NCBI GenBank assembly: GCA_036264135.1
Contig: DATARN010000008.1
Location: 9,406-73,405, forward strand
Source: DATARN01 sp036264135
GTDB taxonomy: Bacteria; Actinomycetota; Acidimicrobiia; Acidimicrobiales; Palsa-688
Length of the DNA stretch: 64,000 nucleotides
Direction: 5' to 3'
How positions within the stretch are numbered: position 1 is the first letter of the stretch; each line of letters opens with the position of its first letter. The notes beneath the pieces were generated by a model. That model was not told where the DNA came from. It did no database searches and worked only from the letters and a program-made list of their open reading frames with translations. The position numbers were made by a program, and so were the translations under genes. Positions 57,692-64,000 of the stretch are shown here, piece after piece.

Positions 57692-59971
57692 CTACCGCCG
57701 GCCGAGCTCGTCCTGGGCGCGGCGCAGCCGATCCTCCGCTTCCTGCAAACGATGGTCCGTGGCCTCAAGCTCGCGCTGCAGGGCCTTGAACCGGGTGATA
57801 TCGGTGGCGGTATACACGATCCCTCGCACCAGCGGGTCGTCCAGCATGTTGTTGGCGACCACCCGCAGCCACACCCACGATCCGTCGGCGTGACGGACGC
57901 GGCATTCATACGGCTCGCCGGGGCCGGGGTGGGTCAGGGCGTCGTGGAAGGCGGCGTTGGTGACGGGAACGTCGTCGGGGTGCACGTAGTGGCTCCCGGC
58001 CTGACCCCGTTCCGCTCCCGGGCGGTATCCGAGACTGGAGATGGGCAGGAACTCGTCGAGGATGGTGCGGTCGGTGCCGACCACGATGATCATCACGTCC
58101 GCCGTCTCCGCCAAGGCCCGGAATCGCCGGCCCTCGTTGTGGCGTTCGAGTTCGGCCCGGTGCCGCTCGGTGACGTCGATGCCGCCGCGGACGTAGCCGG
58201 CGAAGACCCCCGACTCGTAGACGGGGCTGGCGCGGTCGAGTATCCACCCGTAGGTGCCGTCGAAGCGCCGGAGGCGGTATTCCATCTCGTACGGCTCCCG
58301 CCGTTCCAGCGCCACGAGGTAGGTGCTGAGGCACCGGCTCTGGTCGTCGGGATGGATCATGTCGAGCCAACCGTCGCCATAGGCGTCCTCGGCCGGTCGT
58401 CCCGTGTACTCCTGCCACCGCCGGTTCACGAACGTGCACGCCGCGGTGCGGCCGCCCGCCCATACGAACGACGGCAGGGAGTCGGCCAGCATGCGATAGC
58501 GCTCCTCCGAGCGGGCCAGGGCGGCTGCCGCCGCCGACCGTTCGAAGACCCGTCCCAACTGGGCGCCGACGGCGGCCATCACGGTGAGGAAGGATTCATC
58601 GGGCGCGATGGGTCGGGTGTCGTAGAACTCCAGGACGCCCACCACCGTGGAGCCGGCCAACACCGGGAAGGCCACCGCCGAGGCGAGTCCAGCCTCGGTG
58701 GCGGCTTCCTGATCGGCCCAGTTTCCCTCGGCCGCCAGTTCCGCCGTCCACGCCGGATGGCCACTTCGCCACACGCCGCCGGCCAATCCCTCGCCGATCC
58801 CCAGGGGCCGACCCTCTCGCTGCTTGCGGAAGCGCCCCATGGGCTCGGGGCCGCTGACGTGCCAGACGCCACTGGGTTCCAGACGGGTGCCGCCGGCGGC
58901 CACGACCCAGAGGTGGCCGCCCCGCCAACCGGTGTGGGCCGTCACCCGTTGCAGCACGATGGCCGAGGCTTCCTCGAGCGAAGGGGACTCGTTGGCCGCC
59001 AGGGCGGCGCCCTCCAGCAACATTACATAGGCCAGCCGCTCGGGAACCGATTCAGTGACGCGGTCCTGGCCGGAGCGGGCGGTGTTCTCGCCGGCGTCGT
59101 ACCACCGCCCCTGGTCGCCCCCGGCCTCCTTGGCCGCGCCGACCGCGGCCGCGGCATGGGCGAGCCGCTCGTCGAGGTCGTACGACATGTCGACCGGCGC
59201 CATCCCGACACTGGCGGTGATGACCAGCGCTCGCCCCTTCACCAGAACGGGGACGCGGATGGCGTCAAGAAGACGCCGGGTAAACAGGTCGGCACCCCCG
59301 CCGCCATCGTCGACGAGCACCACGAATCGGTCGCCGGCAAGCCGGGCGACGGGCCAGGCCTCGGTGACCTTGGCCAGCCGTCCCGCCAACTCGGCCAGCA
59401 CGCGGTCGCCGTAGATGAAGCCGAGGTCGCGATTGACGGCGCCAAAGTTGTCGATATCGAGCACCAGCAGTGCCAACCGGCGGCCGGTTTGCGCGGCGCT
59501 GGCCGCCAGGCCCTGGGCCCGATCCCGGAAAAGGGCGAGTGTCGGAAATCCGGTCAACGAGTCGTAGAAGGCGCTGCGGAGCAGGTCGTCGCCCTCACCC
59601 CGAGGAAATGGCGGCGACGGGGATGACGCCGCCTGGCTGGTGGCGTCGCGGTCGCGGTTGAACTCCTCGGGCGTCACGACCTCGCTGCGGTGCAGCGGCC
59701 AGGGCGACAGGCCGAGCCGGCGCAGGGCTTCGCTCCAGCGGGCGGTGGCGGAAAACAACGCCTCCGCGGGCGATGCCGAGGCCACCCGTAACTGAATGGC
59801 GTAGCGGTTTGGGTTCTGAAGGGCGAGAATCTGCTCGCACGCCATCGCGGCAACCAGCTGACGGAGGGTGTCGGAGTCAATCGGGGTGCCAAGCGGGTCG
59901 CCCGCCGCCTCAAGCAGGACGATCCAGGTTTCGTCTTCCAACACACCCCCACCGGTCAGCGACGTTGCCAA
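57692..59971 (-). CDS. GGDEF (degenerate)-GAF-PAS-PAS signalling protein
   Basis: The 759-residue product starts with about 130 residues of unknown type, then a GGDEF domain (about 135-290) whose signature is AGDRF (212-216) instead of GGDEF. It has lost the catalytic Glu, so diguanylate cyclase activity is unlikely. A GAF domain (about 320-480), two PAS domains (about 490-610 and 620-735) and a final coiled coil (LEATDHRLQEAEDRLRRAQDEL) follow. The order, output before sensors, is reversed relative to most such proteins. Confidence 0.85.
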   Translation of the reverse strand: MATSLTGGGVLEDETWIVLLEAAGDPLGTPIDSDTLRQLVAAMACEQILALQNPNRYAIQLRVASASPAEALFSATARWSEALRRLGLSPWPLHRSEVVTPEEFNRDRDATSQAASSPSPPFPRGEGDDLLRSAFYDSLTGFPTLALFRDRAQGLAASAAQTGRRLALLVLDIDNFGAVNRDLGFIYGDRVLAELAGRLAKVTEAWPVARLAGDRFVVLVDDGGGGADLFTRRLLDAIRVPVLVKGRALVITASVGMAPVDMSYDLDERLAHAAAAVGAAKEAGGDQGRWYDAGENTARSGQDRVTESVPERLAYVMLLEGAALAANESPSLEEASAIVLQRVTAHTGWRGGHLWVVAAGGTRLEPSGVWHVSGPEPMGRFRKQREGRPLGIGEGLAGGVWRSGHPAWTAELAAEGNWADQEAATEAGLASAVAFPVLAGSTVVGVLEFYDTRPIAPDESFLTVMAAVGAQLGRVFERSAAAAALARSEERYRMLADSLPSFVWAGGRTAACTFVNRRWQEYTGRPAEDAYGDGWLDMIHPDDQSRCLSTYLVALERREPYEMEYRLRRFDGTYGWILDRASPVYESGVFAGYVRGGIDVTERHRAELERHNEGRRFRALAETADVMIIVVGTDRTILDEFLPISSLGYRPGAERGQAGSHYVHPDDVPVTNAAFHDALTHPGPGEPYECRVRHADGSWVWLRVVANNMLDDPLVRGIVYTATDITRFKALQRELEATDHRLQEAEDRLRRAQDELGRR

Positions 59972-60018
59972 GAATTATATTGCCACCAGGGACCCGGTCG
60001 AAGCGGTTGCGAAATTGC

Positions 60019-60750
60019 TCAGCCAATGAGCGGGACTCCGGGCGTCGGCAGGCCCGCCACGGCGCCGATCGTCGCCGCGCTGTGGACGAACATGGCTTCG
60101 GTGTCCAAGACGCCGCCCGCAAAATGGCCGAAGAGCTCGAGGCTGATGGCTCCCATGACTTGGATCCAGGCCATCACCGCCCGGGGGGCGACATCGCCCG
60201 AAACGCCAGGCAGCAGCTCGTCGCGAATCGGCTGGAGGCCAGCGGCTAGGCGCGCCGACACAGGTGGCCCCACGGATTGGGGCTCGAGTTGGCCCCGCTC
60301 CGCGGCGTCGCGGAAGACCCGCACGAGAGCCCGCGTGACGCGCATCGCCGGTTCGACGGTCTCGGCCGGTGCCCGGTAACCGGGAACCGGCGACCCGTAC
60401 AGCAATGCCCACTCGTTGGGATGGGCCCGGCCCCACGCCCGGATTGCGGCCGTGACCGCCAGCCACCGGCCCATCAGGTCGTGGTCCGGGCGGCCGGCGT
60501 CGGCGTCCTCGGCGGCGGCGCCGACCGCCATGTAGGCGTCGGTAATCAGCGCCGTCAGCAGGTGGTCACGGCTGGCAAAGTAGCGGTAAAGCGCCGAGGG
60601 CACCATGTCCAGCGACCGGGCGACCGCCCGCAGGGACAGGGATGCTGCCCCCTTTTCGGCCAGCTGCCGTCGGGCCGCCGCCTTGATCTCGACGGTCAGT
60701 ACGGCCCGGGCATGGGCCCGGACGGTGCGGGTGGTACGGGATGGACTCAT
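60019..60750 (-). CDS. TetR-family regulator
   Basis: The 243-residue product has a TetR helix-turn-helix (ASLSLRAVARSLDMVPSALYRYFASRDHLLTALI) and a C-terminal domain with WALLYGSPVPGY, as in the TetR_C_33/WHG group. The ATG at 60750 is preferred over 60804, which would run into the divergent promoter. It probably represses the nitroreductase gene through the dyad at 60796-60812. Confidence 0.88.
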   Translation of the reverse strand: MSPSRTTRTVRAHARAVLTVEIKAAARRQLAEKGAASLSLRAVARSLDMVPSALYRYFASRDHLLTALITDAYMAVGAAAEDADAGRPDHDLMGRWLAVTAAIRAWGRAHPNEWALLYGSPVPGYRAPAETVEPAMRVTRALVRVFRDAAERGQLEPQSVGPPVSARLAAGLQPIRDELLPGVSGDVAPRAVMAWIQVMGAISLELFGHFAGGVLDTEAMFVHSAATIGAVAGLPTPGVPLIG

Positions 60751-60791
60751 GTGATCAAAGCATGCCAGCTCGCCGTCGTGAACACTAGTCC

Positions 60792-60820
60792 TTGACGAGA
60801 ACACCGTTCTCGCTTATGGT
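60792..60820 (+). promoter_or_regulatory. Promoter and TetR operator of the nitroreductase gene
   Basis: TTGACG (60792-60797) and TATGGT (60815-60820) are separated by 17 bases, and the ATG follows seven bases later, so the message is leaderless. CGAGAAC (60796-60802) and GTTCTCG (60806-60812) form a perfect dyad in the spacer, and a further GAGAAC half-site lies at 60821-60826. Repression by the divergent TetR protein is the obvious model. Confidence 0.75.
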
Positions 60821-60827
60821 GAGAACC

Positions 60828-61280
60828 ATGACATATCAGGAACCGGGATGGTTCACCCGCAACGTTTTCAACCGTGCCGTCGCCGGCCTCACCCGAGCGG
60901 GCATCAGCGTGGTCGGCTCTCGAGTTCTCGAGACCAGGGGGCGCACGACGGGCGAGCCCCGCCGTACTCCGGTAAACCTCCTGACCCTCGACGGTCGCGA
61001 CTACCTGGTCGCCGCCCGAGGCGAGACGCAGTGGGTGCGCAACGTGCGCGCCGACGCTGGCCGTCTGACGCTGATAAAAGGCCGGCGGCGCCAACCTCGG
61101 ATCGGCCAGCAGCTCAACGCCGACGAGGCAATTCCCGTCCTAAGGGCCTATCTGAAGCGCTGGAAGTTCGAAGTCGGGGTCTTCTTCGACGGGGTCAGCG
61201 CCGATTCCACGGACGACGAACTCCGGCAGGCGGCGACCCAACACCCGGTTTTCGCCCTGAGCGATACGTCGAAGATGTAG
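60828..61280 (+). CDS. Deazaflavin-dependent nitroreductase family protein
   Basis: The 150-residue product resembles the F420-dependent Ddn-type nitroreductases: VLETRGRTTGEPRRTPVNLLTLDGRDYLVAARGETQWVRNVRADAG, a split-barrel flavin-binding core. These proteins reduce quinones or nitro compounds using F420H2, though some bind FMN or heme instead. The ATG at 60828 is set by the promoter. Paired with TetR. Confidence 0.85.
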   Translation: MTYQEPGWFTRNVFNRAVAGLTRAGISVVGSRVLETRGRTTGEPRRTPVNLLTLDGRDYLVAARGETQWVRNVRADAGRLTLIKGRRRQPRIGQQLNADEAIPVLRAYLKRWKFEVGVFFDGVSADSTDDELRQAATQHPVFALSDTSKM

Positions 61281-61364
61281 TTCCGCCGTCTTTCATTGAC
61301 TCACTCAAGCCGCCATCTGACACGGCCGGGTTTCCACAGGTCTCGCACAGGGAAAAAATAAGTT

Positions 61365-61610
61365 GTGGAGGTGCCCAACCCGCTCGATCCCAACCTCACC
61401 GGTGACCCGAAACTTCCATGGTGGCTCCCCGGCGCCATAATCGCCGCCTTCACCTTTTTCGTTTTCGGCGTTGGCATCAGCGACCATCACGCGGCCGGTG
61501 CAGCTGCGGTTGCGGTCTTCCTCTCGGCGATCGCATTTTTCCTGCTGTGGACCGGTTGGACACGTGGCCGTGGAACTGAGCCAAGCAGGGCAACGGCACG
61601 AGATCGTTAA
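61365..61610 (+). CDS. Small two-helix membrane protein
   Basis: The 81-residue product starts at a GTG (61365) and contains two hydrophobic helices (about 19-38, WWLPGAIIAAFTFFVFGVGI, and about 43-64, AAGAAAVAVFLSAIAFFLLW), with a basic tail. The hydrophobic pattern supports a real gene. No family was recognised. Confidence 0.5.
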   Translation: MEVPNPLDPNLTGDPKLPWWLPGAIIAAFTFFVFGVGISDHHAAGAAAVAVFLSAIAFFLLWTGWTRGRGTEPSRATARDR

Positions 61611-61918
61611 CGCATTTGGCAGGCTAATTCCGGCTACACCTGGTTTCTCATCCCGTTCCTTGGAGGGTTGCTGCTGACAGGAACGGGGAAACCCCGCGGG
61701 AGATAGGTGACGCAGCACGAGCCTGTCCGCTGGGGCGACACGCGGGGAGTGTCGCGGTGAGCGTGATGAGCGGTCGTCACCTGATACGGGTGATTTCGGC
61801 CGCCGGTGCCGTCGGCTAAATCCGGCCGTCGTGGCGTAAAGCGCCGCGACCGACAGGGTCCCCGATCGGCGCGCGACGAAGCACAACTAAGATCGACGCA
61901 TGGTGAAGAGCGGGCCAA
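61611..61918. other. Intergenic region without a supported gene
   Basis: These 308 bases separate the small membrane gene from the aldo/keto reductase. Open frames on either strand are Arg/Pro-rich and lack ribosome binding sites or family features. GC content drops near 61560-61680. No strong hairpin or promoter was found. Confidence 0.5.
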
Positions 61919-62803
61919 ATGCTCTCCTCTGACGGGACCACGAAATTCGCCGTCGGCGGAACGACGGCAATTCGCCGTCTCGGCTTCGGGGCGATGCGGA
62001 TCACGGGCACAGGTACCTGGGGGCCGCCCGCTGACCCGGAGGCGGCAGTGGCACTGCTGCGCCGGGCGGTCGAGCTCGGCGTTCAGTTGATCGATACTGC
62101 CGATACCTATGGCCCCAACGTCTCTGAGGAATTGATCGCCGAAGCGCTGCACCCTTATGACGGGCTCCTGATCGCGACGAAGGGAGGCTGGGAGCGGACG
62201 GGTCCAAGCGGCCGGACAAAGGAAGGCGAGCTGGTTGGGTGGTCGCACAGAGGCCGACCTGAGCAGCTCAAAGCAGCGTGTGAGGGCTCACTGCGCCGGC
62301 TGAAGGTGGACCGCATCGACCTCTACCAGCTGCACTGGCCCGATCCCGACGTCCGCTTGGAGGAGTCGATCGGGGCCCTGCGAGACCTGCAGCATGAAGG
62401 CAAGGTGCTCCACGTCGGGGTCTGCAACGTCACGATGGCGCAACTCGTTCTCTGTCGTTCGATCGTCGAGATCGCCACGGTGCAGAGCCCGTTCAACCTG
62501 GTGGACACCAGCCGGGCGGACCTGGTAACCGAGTGCGAGTCCCACGGGATAGGTTTCATGCCCTATCGCCCGCTGGAAGGCGGAAAGCTGGCAGAGCCCG
62601 GAGGGCCGGTCGCCGCAGCGGCCGAGCGCCACGCTGTGACCCCCGGGCAGGTCGCACTGGCCTGGCTCCTCGCGCGCTCGCCGGTAATCCTGCCCATCCC
62701 GGGAACCACATCGGTTGCCCACCTCGAAGAGAACGTCCCCGCCGCGTCATTGCAGCTCGACGACGAAGAGGTACAAGAGATCGGCCGCGCCGCGGGTCAG
62801 TAG
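61919..62803 (+). CDS. Aldo/keto reductase
   Basis: The 294-residue product is a TIM-barrel aldo/keto reductase. The catalytic tetrad is visible: Asp and Tyr in DTADTYGPN, Lys in LLIATKGG and His in LYQLHWPD. NADPH-binding features IPGTTSVAHLEENV occur near the C-terminus. The substrate is unknown. The ATG at 61919 lacks a good ribosome binding site, so the start is less certain than the identity. Confidence 0.93.
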   Translation: MLSSDGTTKFAVGGTTAIRRLGFGAMRITGTGTWGPPADPEAAVALLRRAVELGVQLIDTADTYGPNVSEELIAEALHPYDGLLIATKGGWERTGPSGRTKEGELVGWSHRGRPEQLKAACEGSLRRLKVDRIDLYQLHWPDPDVRLEESIGALRDLQHEGKVLHVGVCNVTMAQLVLCRSIVEIATVQSPFNLVDTSRADLVTECESHGIGFMPYRPLEGGKLAEPGGPVAAAAERHAVTPGQVALAWLLARSPVILPIPGTTSVAHLEENVPAASLQLDDEEVQEIGRAAGQ

Positions 62804-62906
62804 TCTCTCGCTGACTAGGCAGAAATAGTCATTCCGGGCCATAGACCGGTGAGCGCCTCCCCCGGACAATGAGCTCCGTTGCTGTCATGACTCCGCGTGG
62901 AGGACG

Positions 62907-63173
62907 ATGGAAAATCGCACCGGCGCCTCTGCGCGCGTCAGAATCAGCATGGCTGGAGCGGCGCTCCTTCTCGTGGCGGTGGCCGTGGGAGGAATCGCCC
63001 AGGCGCGTGGCAACGGAGACGGTCAAAGACGGCTGATCATGGCCAATGCAACCACGACGGCCTCGGGCCCGTCGCCAACGCTGGCGTTGGGATCGGACCC
63101 CGCCCCCGCGAGTTATAACCAGAACTTGTGGATCGACCATCTGATCTGGGACGCGACGTACCTTCCTCACTGA
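62907..63173 (+). CDS. Small secreted or membrane-anchored protein
   Basis: The 88-residue product has a basic start, one hydrophobic helix (about 14-32, SMAGAALLLVAVAVGGIAQA) that may be a signal peptide, and a short Thr/Ser/Pro-rich mature part ending in NLWIDHLIWDATYLPH. It sits in the gap between the aldo/keto reductase and the insertion sequence and could be a local gene of uncertain status. Confidence 0.4.
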   Translation: MENRTGASARVRISMAGAALLLVAVAVGGIAQARGNGDGQRRLIMANATTTASGPSPTLALGSDPAPASYNQNLWIDHLIWDATYLPH

Positions 63174-64000
63174 CCAATCGAGGAACGTCGGGGCGCCAAC
63201 CCCGGCGAGGAAGGAACGTCATGTTGAGAATAGTTGCTGACGAACGCTCGGGCGCGGAGTTGCGCTCAAGCCTGGACGAGATCGTGCGTGAGGGTGCCCG
63301 GAGGATGTTGGCCGCCGCCCTCGAGGCCGAGGTTGACGCCTACGTGTCGGCCCTGGCCGATGAGCTGGATGAGAACGGGAAACGCCTCGTGGTCCGCAAC
63401 GGTCACGCGGAGCCCCGCCAGGTCACCACCGGGGCGGGGGCGATCGAGATTCAGGCGCCGAGAGTGAACGACCGCCGCGTGGATGAGGCGACCGGTGAGC
63501 GCCGCCGGTTCCGCAGCTCGATCATTCCGCCGTGGGCCCGCAAGAGCCCCAAGGTGGCCGAGGTGCTGCCGTTGATGTATCTGCACGGGATGAGCAGCGG
63601 TGACTTCGCCCCGGCGTTGGAGGAGTTCTTTGGCTCGTCCGCGGGGTTGTCGGCGTCGGTGGTCACCCGGCTGACCAAGCAGTGGCAGGACGAGCAGCAG
63701 CGGTTCTCCCGCCGGTCGCTGGCGGAGGTCGACTACGTGTACGTGTGGGCCGACGGGATCCATTTCAACGTCCGCCTGGACGAATCACGGCTGTGCGCGT
63801 TGGTGATTGTCGGCGCCCGGGCCGATGGCACCAAGGAGCTGGTGGCCATCTGCGACGGTCAGCGGGAGTCGACCGAGTCGTGGTGCGACGTGCTGCGCGA
63901 CCTGCGCCGGCGGGGTATGCGGGCCCCGGTGGTGGCGGTCGGCGACGGCGCTTTGGGGTTCTGGGCGGCGCTGCGCGACGTGTTCCCCGACACCGTGGAG
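63174..64000 (+). mobile_element. IS256-family insertion sequence, left part
   Basis: The transposase gene at 63221 marks an IS256-type element that runs off the right edge. Its left boundary is probably within 63174-63220; a short inverted GGGGCGCCAACCCC lies at 63190-63203. The boundary is approximate. Confidence 0.6.
63221..64000 (+). CDS. IS256-family transposase, truncated by window edge
   Basis: The frame from the ATG at 63221 stays open for 260 codons to the window end. It has the mutator-type sequence: LEAEVDAYVSAL, VRNGHAEPRQVTTGAGAIEIQAPRVNDRR, FRSSIIPPWARKSPKVAEVLPLMYLHGMSSGDF. The first catalytic Asp is in YVWADGIHF and the second in AVGDGALGFW; the final Glu lies beyond the edge. 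The reading frame is intact. The left terminal repeat should lie just upstream but could not be identified without the right end. Confidence 0.93.
   Translation, partial: MLRIVADERSGAELRSSLDEIVREGARRMLAAALEAEVDAYVSALADELDENGKRLVVRNGHAEPRQVTTGAGAIEIQAPRVNDRRVDEATGERRRFRSSIIPPWARKSPKVAEVLPLMYLHGMSSGDFAPALEEFFGSSAGLSASVVTRLTKQWQDEQQRFSRRSLAEVDYVYVWADGIHFNVRLDESRLCALVIVGARADGTKELVAICDGQRESTESWCDVLRDLRRRGMRAPVVAVGDGALGFWAALRDVFPDTVE

Noticed and set aside
59975..60466. Minus-strand frame between the GGDEF protein and TetR
   Set aside because: It overlaps the TetR gene in another frame and has no recognisable features.
61305..61886. 193-codon minus-strand frame in the sparse region
   Set aside because: It is antisense to the small membrane gene, rich in Arg/Ser/Pro and without a ribosome binding site.

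Overview
The window is high-GC DNA that is almost entirely coding. GTG starts are common, and several genes carry a TAnnnT box seven bases before the start codon, as expected for leaderless transcripts. Together with a group 1h-type [NiFe] hydrogenase locus (HhyS/HhyL with DUF5947/DUF6084-like proteins), a deazaflavin-dependent nitroreductase-like protein, a LAxTG-type surface protein and a fused HAD/PlsC acyltransferase, this points to an actinomycete. A lineage near Acidimicrobiia is my guess from gene content, not a computed placement.

Layout. (1) 1-4057: a cluster of single-pass membrane proteins with helical or coiled-coil tails, including three tandem paralogues, plus one secreted-domain protein. 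(2) 4471-11411, minus strand: prk, class I aldolase, hypF, a SIS-HypC fusion, a second SIS protein and hypE form one close-packed unit, so Calvin-cycle and hydrogenase-maturation genes look co-transcribed. (3) 11521-15540: a GAF sensor kinase and LuxR-type regulator, a LysR/CbbR-like regulator and a PAS-only protein. (4) 15588-28327, minus strand: hhyS, hhyL, a NifU-like protein, DUF5947, DUF6084, a large unknown, the maturation protease, a 34-residue protein, hypC and three small unknowns, followed by cbbL, cbbS, cbbX and a PadR-YceI fusion. (5) 28456-33305: PilZ, DUF2786, glpX, a GT4 glycosyltransferase and small hypotheticals. (6) 33735-40428: a TetR regulator divergent from an acyl-CoA reductase/HAD, alcohol dehydrogenase, LarA-like and PlsC operon. 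(7) 40481-64000: mostly housekeeping (gltB with a structured leader, acnA, aspS) with sensors, TetR/nitroreductase, aldo/keto reductase and a truncated IS256-family transposase at the right edge.

How it works together. The hydrogenase lacks a Tat signal and has an Asp in the proximal-cluster motif, both features of the oxygen-tolerant group 1h enzymes that scavenge atmospheric H2. Its genes sit with red-type RuBisCO, CbbX, phosphoribulokinase, aldolase and GlpX, so the region reads as an H2-driven CO2-fixation island (trace-gas chemosynthesis). hypA, hypB and hypD are not in the window and must be elsewhere. The least understood parts are the three small proteins between hypC and cbbL, the 34-residue protein, the SIS pair, the coiled-coil paralogue trio and the TetR-controlled lipid/LarA operon.
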